This document shows positions 1 through 10,060 of a stretch of DNA of 64,000 nucleotides, in pieces. Made by a program: the position numbers and the translations under genes. The stretch's first letter is position 1; the number at the start of each line of letters is the position of its first letter. The stretch comes from Gnetum montanum (taxonomy: Eukaryota; Streptophyta; Gnetopsida; Gnetales; Gnetaceae), in contig MNCI01003976.1 in assembly GCA_015680685.1 (NCBI GenBank), positions 441,320 through 505,319 on the forward strand, written 5' to 3'. Below the pieces are notes generated by a model. That model was not told the DNA's origin and searched no databases. It saw nothing but the letters and a program-made list of their open reading frames with translations.

Positions 1-2929
1 AACAGGCAGAGACGACATGCGCTCAACGCTACCCCATGGGGGCACCCAAATGCTCTACCTCCTCCACCGCATCGAATCAATGCTACCATTCACACGAAGT
101 CATTCAACATCATTTCCGCATGGGATCGTTCAATCCTGTAAAGCCATCAGTGCCGGCTCCGATCTCGCAACTCTACAGAAATGAATCTCGGGGTTAACCA
201 ATTTCCCCATCATGCGACCGAGCAATAGAAAAATCCTTCGTGAAACACAGAAACATAGTGTGTTGTAGCCAAGACAAGGGATTTTCAAGACATGGGCAAT
301 CGAATCGGTGAACAGGCAGACACGACATGCGCTCGACGCTACCCCGTGCAGGCGCACAAACTCTCTACATCCTCCACAATACCGAATCAATGCTACTGTT
401 CACGCGAAGTCATTCTACATCCTTTTTGCATCGGATCGTTCAATCCCGTAAAGCAATCAGTGTCGGCTCCGATCTTGAAACTCTACAGAAACGAATCTCG
501 GGGTTAACCAATTTCCCCGTCATGCGACCGAGCAACAGAAAACTCCTTCGTGAAACACAGAAACACAGCGTGCCGCAGCCAAGACAAGGGATTTTCAAGA
601 CATGGGCCTCCAACATCCCTCCAACTGCTTGTCCTAACCCTTAAACAACTTACGACTGTGTTCGAGCGTGCGCTCAAACTTCGCAAGCTACTCCAAGGGA
701 AGGCGCTACCTGTGTCCTTGAGTCCACAAAAGGCTCTTTTCATTGTGCTATGACCTCGATAAGGTCACCCGAATCAATAGAGTCCACAAATCAAAACCAA
801 CAATGAGGCACCCTCAAGTGCATTGAGAACAAGAGAGAACGGGTCCCTCGTCGTTTCTCAACTCATCCAGGTGAACTCCCCACTACCACCCATGCGCTAC
901 TAGGCAATCGAATCGGTGAATAGGCAGAGACGACATGCGCTCGACGCTACCCCGTGGGGGCGCCCAAATGCTCAACCTCCTCCACCGCACCGAATAAATG
1001 CTACCGTTTGCACGAAGTCATTCGACATCGTTTCCACATGGGATCGTTCAATCCCGTAAAGCCATCAATGCCGACTTCGATCTCGCAACTCTAGAAAAAC
1101 GAATCTCGGGGTTAACCGATTTCCCCGTCACGAGACCGAGCAACAGAAAACTCCTTCATGAAACACAGAAACATAGCGTGCCGCAGCCAAGACAAGGGAT
1201 TTTCAAGATATGGGCCTCCAACATCCCTCCGACTGCTTCTCCTAACCCTTAAACAACTTACGACCGTGTTCGAGCATGCGCTCAAACTTCACAAGCTACT
1301 CCAAGGGAAGGCACTACCTGTGTCCTTGAGTCCACAAAAGGCTCTTTTTTTGTGCAATGACCTCGAGATGATCACCCGAATCAATAGAGTCCACAAATCG
1401 AAACTAACAACGAGGCACCCTCAAGTGCATTGAGAACAAGAGAGAACGGGTCCCTCGTCGTTTCTCGACTCGTCCAGGTGAACTCCGCACTACCACCCAT
1501 GCGCTACTAGGCAATCGAATCGGTGAACAGGCAGAGACGACATGTGCTCGACGCTACCCCGTGGGGGTGCCCAAATGCTCTACAACCACCACCGCACCGA
1601 TTCAATGCTACCGTTCGCATGAAGTCATTCGACATCGTTTCCGCATGGGATCGTTCAATCCTGTAAAGCAATCAGTGCCGGCTCCAATCTCGCAACTCTA
1701 CAGAAATGAATCTCGGGGTTAACCAATTTCCCTGTCACACGATCGAGCAACAGAAAAATCCTTCGTGAAACACAGAAACACAGCGTGCTGCAGCCAAGAC
1801 AAGGGATTTTCGAGACATGGGCCTCCAACATCCCTCTAAATGCTTCTCCTAACCCTTAAACAACTTACGACCGTGTTCGAGCGTGCACTCAAACTTCCCA
1901 AGCCACTCCAAGGGAAGGCACTACCTGTGTCCTTGAGTCCACAAAAGGCTCATTTTGTTGTGCCACGAACTCGATACAGTCACCCAAATCAATAGAGTCC
2001 TCAAAGTAAAACCAACAATGAGGCACCCTCAAGTGCATTAAGAACAAGAGAGAACGGGTCCCTCGTCATTTCTCGACTCGTCCAGGTGAACTCCACACTA
2101 CCACCCATGCACTACTAGGCAATCGAATCGGTGAACAGGAAGAGACGACATGCGCTCGACGCTACCCCATGGGGGTGCCCAAACGCTCTACCTCCTCCAC
2201 CGCACCAAATCAATGCTACCCTTAGCACAAAATCATTCGACATCATTTCCGCATGGGATCGTTCAATCCCATAAAGCCATCAGTGCCGACTCCGATCTCG
2301 CAACTCTACAGAAATGAATTTCGGGGAACCGAATTCCCCATCACGCGACTGAGCAACAAAAAAATCCTTCATGAAACACAAAAACATAGCGTGCCACAGC
2401 CAAGACAAGGGATTTTTGAGACATGGGCCTCAAACATCCCTCTGACTGCTTCTCCTAACCCTTAAACAACTTACGATCGTGTTCGAGCGTGCACTCAAAC
2501 TTTGCAAGCTCCTCCAAGGGAAGGCGCCACCTGTGTCCTTGAGTCCACAAAAGGCTCTTTTCGTTGTGCAATGACCTCGAGACGGTCACCCAAATCAATA
2601 GAGTCCTCAAACTAAAACCAACAACGAGGCACCCTCAAGTGCATTGAGAACAAGAGATAATGGGTCCCTCATCGTTTCTCGACTCGTCCAGGTGAACTCC
2701 CCATTACCACCCATGCACTACTAGGAAATCGAATCGGTGAATAGGCAAAGATGACATGCACTCGACGCTACCCTGTGGGGGTGCCCAAATGCTCTACCTC
2801 CTCCACCGCACCGAATCAATGCTACCGTTCGCACGAAGTCATTCGACATCGTTTCCACATGGGATCGTTCAATCCCATAAAGCCATCAGTGCCGGCTATT
2901 TTCAATGTGCTACGACCATGAAACGGTCA
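1..2929 (-). repeat. 608-bp rDNA-spacer tandem array, left block
   Basis: About 4.8 copies of a repeat whose landmark CCCTTAAACAACTTACG recurs near 641, 1249, 1856 and 2462, a spacing of 606-608 bp. The units lie downstream, on the minus strand, of the Pol I promoter at 3105-3175, so they occupy the position of a 5' external transcribed spacer. One unit is shortened near 296, where the text jumps from CATGGGC directly to AATCGAATCGG. The last unit before the leader is also shortened near 2897. Recurrent open frames in these units are not supported as genes. Confidence 0.9.
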
Positions 2930-3104
2930 CCTGAATCAAATCGTAAACGAGGACACCACCTTCTCCGGGGTTATCCTTCTTCCCAACAAGCCTTGCAAGT
3001 TACCCACATGAACAACCAGGCCTCGATATCGTGGGTAGGGCAAAACATCCCTGGGGGGAGAAACCCACGTATCACTCTTTCACTCCAACCTCTCGTCAAC
3101 TCTA
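2930..3104 (-). other. Pol I leader (start of 5' external transcribed spacer)
   Basis: Non-repetitive stretch between the Pol I start motif and the first 608-bp unit. A near-identical copy lies at 62841-63001, and shortened relatives lie left of the promoters at 4476 and 7352. All share the blocks CGATATCGTGG and CTGGGGGGAGAAACCCACG. By position it would be the first part of the precursor transcript made leftwards. No protein is expected. Confidence 0.6.
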
Positions 3105-3175
3105 CCTCCCCCTATATATGTTGATTGGACCAGTTTCAACCATACCGTCCCGCACCCTTATAAATTTGTTCACCA
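3105..3175 (-). promoter_or_regulatory. RNA polymerase I promoter, minus strand
   Basis: On the minus strand the sequence CATATATAGGGGGAGG covers 3105-3120. It matches the plant Pol I start consensus TATATA(A/G)GGG, which places the start near 3113 with transcription leftwards. About 50 bp upstream is conserved in all five promoter copies of this window (GGTATGGCTGAAACTGG and TTTATAAGGGTGCGGGA types). Upstream begins the 15-bp repeat array, as in plant rDNA spacers where repeats precede the promoter. Activity is inferred from the motif and position only. Confidence 0.7.
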
Positions 3176-4240
3176 AGGACCAATTCAAGGAGAGTGCTCT
3201 CACCTCCGATCCAAGCGTTCTCAACAATGGCACTCTCAAGAAGAACACTCTCACGTGCATAACGCAAGCGTGCTTCCATGGAAAACACCATCACGGAGGG
3301 AGCTCTCTGGGAGAATGCTTTCAAAGAGACCGCTCTTAGGAAGAACGCTCTCAGCAAAGGTGATCTAAATGAGGGAACCCTTCGACAGAATGATGTCGAC
3401 GAGGGCACTCTAGATAGAACACTCCGGGAGAGGTCACTCTCAAAGAGAACACTCCTCAAATGGTCGCTCTTGAAAAGGGCACTTAGAAGAAAGAATGCTC
3501 TCAAGGAGGGTGTCCTCAGCCACACTGCTCTCAATGAGAACGTTGTAATGGAGGATGCTCTCCAAGAGAATGCTCCCAACCACGGCGCTCTTGAGGAGAA
3601 CACTATCATGTGCGTAACACAAGATGATCTCAAGTCGAATGCTCTGAGGATGCTCGCTCTCGAAGAGGGCACCTTCTGAAAAAGGGCTCTCCATGAAGGT
3701 GCTCTCGAGAAGAACACTCTCATGTGCTTGGGGCAAGATAATCGGAGAAGGTGTCCTCAGGAAGAACGTTCTCACAGAGGCCACTCTCATGGAAAAACGC
3801 TCTCATGAAGGGTGCGCTCTAAAAGAAGGTACTCTTCGATAGAACGATCTCAAAGAAAATGCTCGTCCGAAGGCCCCTCTAGTAAAGGGCACTCTAAGAA
3901 GAACGCTCTCATCCAGGGCGATCTCACGGATCCCGCTTCCAAGGAAGGCATTCTAATGGAGGCCACTCTCCAAGAGAACACTCTCAGGGAGAACACTCTC
4001 ACGTGCGCAACGCAAGGTGCTCTAGAGGAGATCGCTCTGAGGGAGAGACCTCTCAAGCAGAATGCTCTTGGGAAGGGTGATCTCACGTAGAACACTCTTA
4101 AAGAGAATGCTCTCAAGGAGGGTGTTCTAATTGAGGTAGCTCTCCAAGAGAATAATCTCAACAAGGGTGCTCTCCAAGAGAACACTCTTGCGTGCGTAAC
4201 GTAAAGTGCTCCCTTTGATGGAGACCGCTCTCCAAGAGGG
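3176..4240. repeat. 15-bp tandem repeat array, block type 1
   Basis: Imperfect tandem copies of GCTCTCAAGGAGAAC, with the variants GGAGGGC and GAGAACA. Because 15 is divisible by three, long frames are open on both strands and translate into five-residue repeats. These frames are not evidence of a gene. The block is closely related to 5990-7120 and to 63071-64000 (shared order of variants, including CCCTTCGACAGAATGAT), so it belongs to a higher-order unit. It carries CACGTG at 3252 and 4000. Confidence 0.85.
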
Positions 4241-4261
4241 AGCTCTCAATGAGGGCGCTCC

Positions 4262-4475
4262 AGGAACAATGCTCCAAGGCAACCAACCCCACAGAACATG
4301 CCCGCAATGCTGCAACCCTTTCATCTCAAATCGTAATCAAGGACATTGCCTTCTCCGGGGCTCGTGGGTCACGGACATGAACAACAAGGCTGCGATATCG
4401 TCGGCAGGGCAAGGCTTCCCTGGGGGGAGAAACCCATGTATCGCTCTATATCACTCCCACTGCTTGTCAACTCTA
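4262..4475 (-). other. Truncated Pol I leader copy
   Basis: A shortened copy of the leader at 2930-3104, sharing the GATATCGT and CTGGGGGGAGAAACCCA blocks. It sits directly downstream of the spacer promoter at 4476. It runs into 15-bp repeats instead of a 608-bp array, so a transcript started here would leave the leader after about 200 bp. Confidence 0.55.
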
Positions 4476-4545
4476 CCTCCCCCTATATATGTTGATTGGG
4501 CCAGTTTCAGCCATACCGTCCTGCACCCTTCTAAATTTGATCACA
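4476..4545 (-). promoter_or_regulatory. Pol I spacer promoter, minus strand
   Basis: The minus-strand motif CATATATAGGGGGAGG (4476-4491) and about 50 bp of conserved upstream sequence match the promoter at 63002-63070. It lies inside the 15-bp array, 1,371 bp right of the promoter at 3105 and 2,876 bp left of the one at 7352. Spacer promoters of this kind are known in plant rDNA; function here is inferred. Confidence 0.65.
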
Positions 4546-5989
4546 ACGCAGCACCTGAAGGAGAGCGCTCTCCCTGAGAGCGCTCTCAAGAAGAACGCTC
4601 TCAGAAGGGCCGCTCTAAGCAAGGATGCTCTCACCTAGAACGTTCTTAAGGAGACCGTTCCCGACGACGCTGTCCTGAACGAGACCGCTCTCGAGAAGGG
4701 CACTCTTATTAACGGTGCTCTTAATGAGGACGCTCTCGAGGAGAACACTCACACGAGAGCGCATGACGCTCTCATGAAAAACGCTCTCGGGGATGCCACT
4801 CTAATAGAGGCCGATCTCAAGGAGAACGCTCTCACGGAGAGCACTCTTTGATAGAACACTCTCAACGAGGGCACTCCATGGAGAACGCTGACAACAAGGA
4901 CCCTCCCTAGGAGAATATGCTCTTCGATAGGCCGCTCTCAAGGAGAACACTCTCGGGGAGGGCGATCTCATGTAGAACGCTCTAAAGGAGGGCGTCCCCA
5001 ATAAGACCAATCTTAAGGATGGCATTCTAATACAAAGGTAGCTCAACAAAGGCGCTCTCAAGGAGAACACTCTCACGTGCATAACGTAAAGTGCTCTCAG
5101 GGAGAACGCTCAAAGGGAGACCGCTCTCTGGGAGGTCACCCTCCAAGACAAAGCTCTCCACGAGAGCACCCTCCTAGAGAACACTATAACGTAGCGCAAC
5201 GTGCTCTCGAGAAAGATGCTCTCAAGGAGATCGCGAGATGCCACTCTTATGCAGAAAGCTCTCCATGAGAATGCTGTCAAGGAGGGCACTCTCAAGGAGG
5301 TCGATCTCATGAAGAACATTCTTAAGAAAGACGCTCTTGAGCAGGGTGTCCTCTGGGAGGCCAATCTCAAGGAGGGCATTCTCAGGAAGGGCACTCTTAC
5401 GAAGGGCGTTCTCCAAAAGAATGTGCTCAACGAGGGTGCTCTCGAGGTGAACATTCTTATGTGCATAACGCAAGGTGCTCTCATGGACAACGCTTTCATC
5501 GAATCCGCTCTCAAGGAGAACGCTCTTGCAAAGGCTGCTCTACTCGAGGCCGCCCTCAAGGAGGGGCTCTTCAACAAAATGTTCTCGATGATGGTGCTCC
5601 ACGGAGAACGTTCAAATGGAAGGCCACTTTAGTAGGGCGTTGTCCAGGAGAACGCTCTTGCTCTCAAGGAAGGCGATCTCACGTACAACGCTCTCAAGGA
5701 GGACACTGTCAAGGAGGGCGTCTTTCTGGGAGGGCATCCTTCAAGAGCGAGCTCTCATGAGGGCACTCTCCAGGAGAACACTCTCACATGACTAATGCTA
5801 AGCGCTCTCAAGGAAGGTGCTCTCAAGGAGAACACTATCCGAAAAGCAGCTCTAATGGAGTGCGCTCCTGGAGAGGCCGCTACCACTGAAAACGTTCTTA
5901 AGGAGGACGCCTCTCCAGAAGGGCATCCTCAACAACATCGTTCTCAGGGAGGGCACTCTCTTATCCAGGCGTTGTCAACGATGACACTC
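4546..5989. repeat. 15-bp tandem repeat array, block type 2
   Basis: About 95 imperfect copies of the GCTCTCAAGGAGAAC family, more diverged in order from block type 1. The phrase TCACGTGCATAACG occurs at 5073, with related phrases at 5159 and 5461. No promoter, RNA gene or protein gene is supported. Confidence 0.8.
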
Positions 5990-7132
5990 TCAAGGTGAAC
6001 ACTCTCACGTGCATAACGCAAGGTGATCCCGTGGACAACGCCATCGTGGAGGAAGCTCTCAAGGAGAACGCTTTCACAGAGACTACTCTTAGGAAGAACG
6101 ATCTCAGCAAAGGTGATCCAAATGAAGGCACCCTTCGACAGAACGATCTCAACGAGGGCACTCTATAAAGAATGATCCAGGAGAGGGCACCCTCAAAGAC
6201 AACACTTGTCAGATGGTCACTCTATCAGAGGGTGCTCTGAAGAAGAACGCTCTTAAGGAGGGCATCCTCAGCCAGACCGATCTCAACGAGGGCACTATAA
6301 TGGAGGACGCTCTCCAAGAGAACACTCCCAACAACAGCGCTCTCGAGGCAAACACTATCATGTGCGTAACACAAGGTGATCTCAGGTCAAACGCTCTAAG
6401 GGTGCTTCTACTAACGAAGACAGTTCTCTAAGAGGGCACCTTCTGAGAAAGAGCTCTCAATGAGGGTGCTCTCAAGAAGAACGCTCTCACGGGCGTAGCA
6501 CAAGATAATCAGAGAACACGTCCTCAAGAAGAACGTTCTCACAGAGGCCGCACTCAGGGAAAATGCTCTCGTCAAGGGCGCACTCTAAACGAAGGCACTC
6601 TTTGACAGAATGATCTTAATGAGGGTGCTCTCAAAGAGAATGCTCTTCCAAAGGTCCCTCTAATGAAGGGCACTCCTAAAAACAACGCTCTCATCAAGGG
6701 CAATCTCACAGAGCCCACTCTCAAAAAAGGCATTCTAATGGAGGCCACTCTCCAAGAGAACGCTCTCAACAAAGGCACTCTCAGGGAGAACACTCTCACG
6801 TGCGCAACGCAAGGTGCTCTAGAGGAGAATGCTCTAAGAGAGGTCGCTCTATGGGAGAGAGCTCTCAAGGAGAATGCTCTCGAGCAGGCCGATCTCATGT
6901 AGAATGCTCTTAAAGAGGGACTCTCTCATTGAGGGCGTCCCTAGTGAAATCGATCTCAATGACGGTGTTCTAATGGAGGTAGCTCTCCAAGAGAACAATC
7001 TCAACAAGGGTACTCTCCAGGAGAACACTCTCATGTGCATAATGCAAAGTGCGCTAAGGGATGTCCCTTTGAGAGAGAGCACTTGCCTAGAGGGAGCTCT
7101 CAACGAGGGCACTCCAAGAAGAACGCTCTAGG
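5990..7132. repeat. 15-bp tandem repeat array, second copy of block type 1
   Basis: This block follows the same order of 15-bp variants as 3176-4240 and 63071-64000, including ACCCTTCGACAGAA near 6130. With the adjoining promoter it forms a higher-order spacer unit; the promoters at 4476 and 7352 are 2,876 bp apart. CACGTG occurs at 6006 and 6797. Confidence 0.8.
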
Positions 7133-7351
7133 GCAACCAACCCCACGGAACATGCCCACAACGCTGCAAGCCTTTTATCTCAAATCGTAAACGAGGACAC
7201 CGCCTTCTCCGGGGCTATCCTTCTTTACAAACAAGGCTCGCGGGTCATGGACATGAACAATGAGGCGGCGATATCATGGTCAGGGCAAGGCTTCCCTAGG
7301 GGGAGAAATCCACGTATCGCTCTATATCCCTCCGATCGCTTGTCAACCCTA
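7133..7351 (-). other. Truncated Pol I leader copy
   Basis: Leader copy downstream (minus strand) of the promoter at 7352. It contains AATCGTAAACGAGGACACCG and the GGGGAGAAATCCACG block shared with 2930-3104 and 62841-63001. It then passes into 15-bp repeats, not 608-bp repeats. Confidence 0.55.
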
Positions 7352-7420
7352 CCTCCCCCTATATATGTTGATTGGGCAAGTTTCAGCCATACCGTCCTGC
7401 ACCCTTATAAATTTGATCAT
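7352..7420 (-). promoter_or_regulatory. Pol I spacer promoter, minus strand
   Basis: The minus-strand motif CATATATAGGGGGAGG (7352-7367) is followed upstream by the conserved GGTATGGCTGAAACT and TTTATAAGGGTGC blocks. It is nearly identical to the copies at 3105, 4476 and 63002. Leftward transcription is inferred. Confidence 0.65.
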
Positions 7421-8904
7421 GAAGGACAAGCTCAAGGAGAGCGCTCTCACGTGCGTGGCGCAAGGTGTTCTCTAGGAGGGCATTCTCATTGAGAACGCTC
7501 TCTGAAAGGCCACTCTAATAGAGGGCGCTCTCGCGGAGGGTGTTCTCAGGGAGGGTGCTCTTCCAAAGAACACTCTCAACGATGACGCTCTCGAGGAGAA
7601 CATTCACACGAGGGTGCAAGGCGCTCTCAAGGAGAAAGCTCTTCGACAAAACACTCTCAATGAGGGCGCTCCAAGGAGAACACTTTCAATGAGGGCGTTG
7701 TCAGAGAGACCGCTTTCAAGGAGGGCATTCTCCAGGGAGACCACTCTCAACAAGGGTGCTCCAGGGAGAACGCTCCCGATGAAGGCGTCCTCAGTGAGAT
7801 TGCTCTCAAGGAGGGCATTCTCAATGAGGACACTCTTAGGAAGACCGCTCCCAAGGAGACTGCTCTAGATGAGGGCGCTCCAGGAAGAACGCTCCCAATG
7901 AGGGCGTCCTCAGTGAGATTGCTCTCAAGGAGGGCATTCTCTGGGAGGGCACACTTAGGAAGATCGCTCCCAAGGAGACTGCTCCCAATGAGGGCGCTTG
8001 AGGGAGAACGTTCACGATGAAGGCATCCTTAGCGAGATCACTCTCAAGAAGGGCGTTCTCAAGGAGGGCACTCTTACGAAGATCGCTCTCAAGGAGACCA
8101 CTCCCCATGAGTGCGCTCTCAGGGAGACTGCTCTCAAGGAGGACGTTCTCCAGGGAGACCACTCTCAACGAGGGCGCAACAGGGAGAACGCTACCGATGA
8201 GGACGTCCTCAGGGAGACCACTCTCAAGGAGGGCGTTCTTAGGGAGGGCGCTCTTAGGAAGGGTGCTCTACGAAAGAACGCTCTCAAGGTGAAAACTCTC
8301 ACGTGCGTAACGCAAGGTGCTCTCATGGAAAACGCTCTCATGGAGGCTGCTCTAACAAAGGATGCTCTCCAATAGAGCGCTCTTGGGGAGGGCACTCTCG
8401 AGGAGAACATTCACACCAGGGCACAAGGCGCTCTCTAGGAGAATGCTCTCGTGGAGGCTGCTCTGACTGAGGCAGCTCTCAGGAACAATGCTCTCAGGGA
8501 GGGCACTCTTCGACAGAATGCTCTCAACCAGGGTGTTACAGGGAGAATGCTCCTAGCGAGGGCCCTCTCAAGGAGAAATGGAGGGTGCTCTCAACGAGAA
8601 CGCTCTCGGGGAGGTCGCCCCTAGTGAGACCGATCTCAAGAAGGGTGCTCTCCAAGAGAATGCTCTCAACAAGTACACTCTTGAGGAGAACACTCTTAGG
8701 TGCACAACGCAAGGTGCTCTCAAGGAGGTCGCTCTCGGGGAGGGCACCCTTCGAAAAGGAGCTCTCAACGAAGGCGCTCTCCAGGAGAACAATCTCATGT
8801 GCGTAGCCCAAGGTACTCTCAAGGAGAACGCTCTTCGAAAGGCTGCTCTCACAGAGAACGTTCTTTAGGAGATGCTCTCGACCAAGCGTTGGCCGAATGG
8901 ACCT
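7421..8904. repeat. 15-bp tandem repeat array
   Basis: About 100 imperfect copies of the GCTCTCAAGGAGAAC family in the same orientation as the other blocks. CACGTG occurs at 7448 and 8300 in the phrase CACGTGCGT. The stretch 7600-8260 is rich in the variants GGGAGACC and GAGGGCG. No gene is supported in it. Confidence 0.85.
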
Positions 8905-8992
8905 TCCTGACCAAATTTATAAGGATGCGGGATGGTATGGCTAAAACTGGCACAATCAACATATATAGGGAGAGATAGTGTTCTCCCCAGGA
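8905..8992 (+). promoter_or_regulatory. Inverted copy of the Pol I promoter, plus strand
   Basis: Read on the plus strand this segment has TTTATAAGGATGCGGGATGG, then CATATATAGGGAGAG at 8960-8974. It is the reverse of the four other promoters. The start motif has one G fewer and about five base changes are visible, so it is the most diverged copy. The flanking 15-bp repeats keep the normal orientation on both sides, so only this short piece was turned round. It would fire rightwards, towards the antisense face of the 18S fragment. Activity is doubtful. Confidence 0.6.
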
Positions 8993-9259
8993 GTGAACTC
9001 TTAAGAAGGGTGCTCTCTAGGAGAGCGTTCTCATGGAGGGCGCTACAACAAAGAGCATGCTCACGTTGAGCATGCTAAAGGAGGGTGCTCTCATGGAGAA
9101 CACTCTCAAGGAGGGAATTCTCAGGGAGAACGCTTTTAGGGAGACCACTCCCAAGAAGAGTGCTCTATAACAGAATGCTCTCAATGAGGGCTCTCTCATT
9201 GAGAACGCTTGCAAATGTGCAATGCAAGGCTCTCTGATGGAGGACACTCATTGAAGTAA
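8993..9259. repeat. 15-bp repeat array abutting the 18S fragment
   Basis: Irregular copies of the 15-bp family, with GAGCATGC words at 9053-9080, ending within ten bases of the 18S homology. In a normal rDNA unit, 18S coding sequence would lie here. No trace of the rest of 18S, 5.8S or 25S is visible. Confidence 0.8.
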
Positions 9260-9329
9260 GTTCATACTTATACATGCATGGCTTAATCTTTGAGATAAGC
9301 ATATGACTACTGGTAGGATCAACCAGGTA
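9260..9329 (-). rRNA. 18S rRNA 5'-end fragment (70 nt), truncated
   Basis: Read on the minus strand, 9329 to 9260 begins TACCTGGTTGATCCT and continues through CATATGCTT and AAGATTAAGCCATGCATG to GTATGAAC. This is the universal start of eukaryotic small-subunit rRNA. Only the first 70 of about 1,800 nt are present. Three differences from the conserved plant sequence are visible, all C-to-T when read on the plus strand (at 9271, 9296 and 9313 approximately), as expected from decay of methylated cytosines. The break at 9259 is abrupt and 15-bp spacer repeats follow. This cannot make a functional rRNA. Confidence 0.92.
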
Positions 9330-10060
9330 ACGCCGTCTGCACCCATGCGGTGGGCACCGTCATCCTTCCTTACTCGAAAGGCACGACAGACCCTCCACGC
9401 ACCAATTTCGCACAGCATCTTTCAAGGGCACCATTCCCCGGTTTACGCCTAAGAAATGCGGCAACGCAACAGGCGACAAACACAGCCTCGCTCTCAACCA
9501 CGGATGTGCAAGTGTCGAGGGCATCGCGCAAGCGCATAGCTTACTGCCCACACCATCCAGCATTCACGCAAATGCCCAACATCGAGGTATGCCTACGGGT
9601 TCTGCCATCCCCTCGATACGATTACCGAACCCGAGACCGCTACCTCAAAAATGCTTCTTCGTGAGAACAAAGTTCCACGTAGGAAGAAGCACATGCCGCA
9701 CCCACAAAGGCCATCTCAGGGGCCACCCACTGAAGAATGAGCCACACGTACGTGCATGAAGGACAATAGAACCTCAGTCCTCCTGTTACTCCGACACGTG
9801 CACGTGAACTGGCATCTACCACCCGCGCGCTACTGAGAGGTCCGATCCGTGTCCAGGAAGAGAAAACATGCACCCGATGCTACCCCATGGGGGCATCGAC
9901 ATGCTCTGCTACCTCAACCACACAAACCTGACGCAGCCATTCGCACATGCTCAACTGCTACCGCATCAAGGAAAATGGGAGATGCATCCCAGAATCGCAA
10001 ACCCAACTATGCCCCGACGCCGACGGCGTCATTCGCATCACAACGCAAGCCTGTGTCCTT
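9330..10060 (-). other. 3' end of the 5' external transcribed spacer
   Basis: Mostly single-copy sequence immediately upstream of the 18S start. From about 9790 to 10060 it resembles a strongly diverged 608-bp unit, with shared blocks such as GCTACCCCATGGGGGC, and then merges with the regular array. Such decay at the edge of a tandem array is usual. No RNA gene or protein gene is supported; the open frames here have no recognisable features. Confidence 0.65.

Noticed and set aside
641-660. Telomere-like word CCTAACCCTTAAAC in each 608-bp unit
   Set aside because: It occurs once per unit and does not match the plant telomere repeat or telo-box exactly; it is an ordinary part of the repeat.
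550-753. A 60-76-codon frame (starting MKHRN, often ending DGHPNQ) present in most 608-bp units
   Set aside because: It recurs only because the repeat recurs. Other frames on both strands are equally open, lengths vary with single changes, and the units lie in rDNA external spacer. No start context, domain or codon pattern supports a protein.
3278-3679. Pentapeptide-repeat-like proteins in the 15-bp arrays (ALKEN/TLREG five-residue repeats)
   Set aside because: A 15-bp tandem repeat always translates into a five-residue repeat. Frames are open on both strands, stop at random, and the arrays contain Pol I promoters. The likeness to pentapeptide-repeat families is accidental.
3240-9250. CRISPR-like array
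   Set aside because: The units are contiguous and imperfect, with no constant repeat alternating with unique spacers, no cas genes, and a plant nuclear context.
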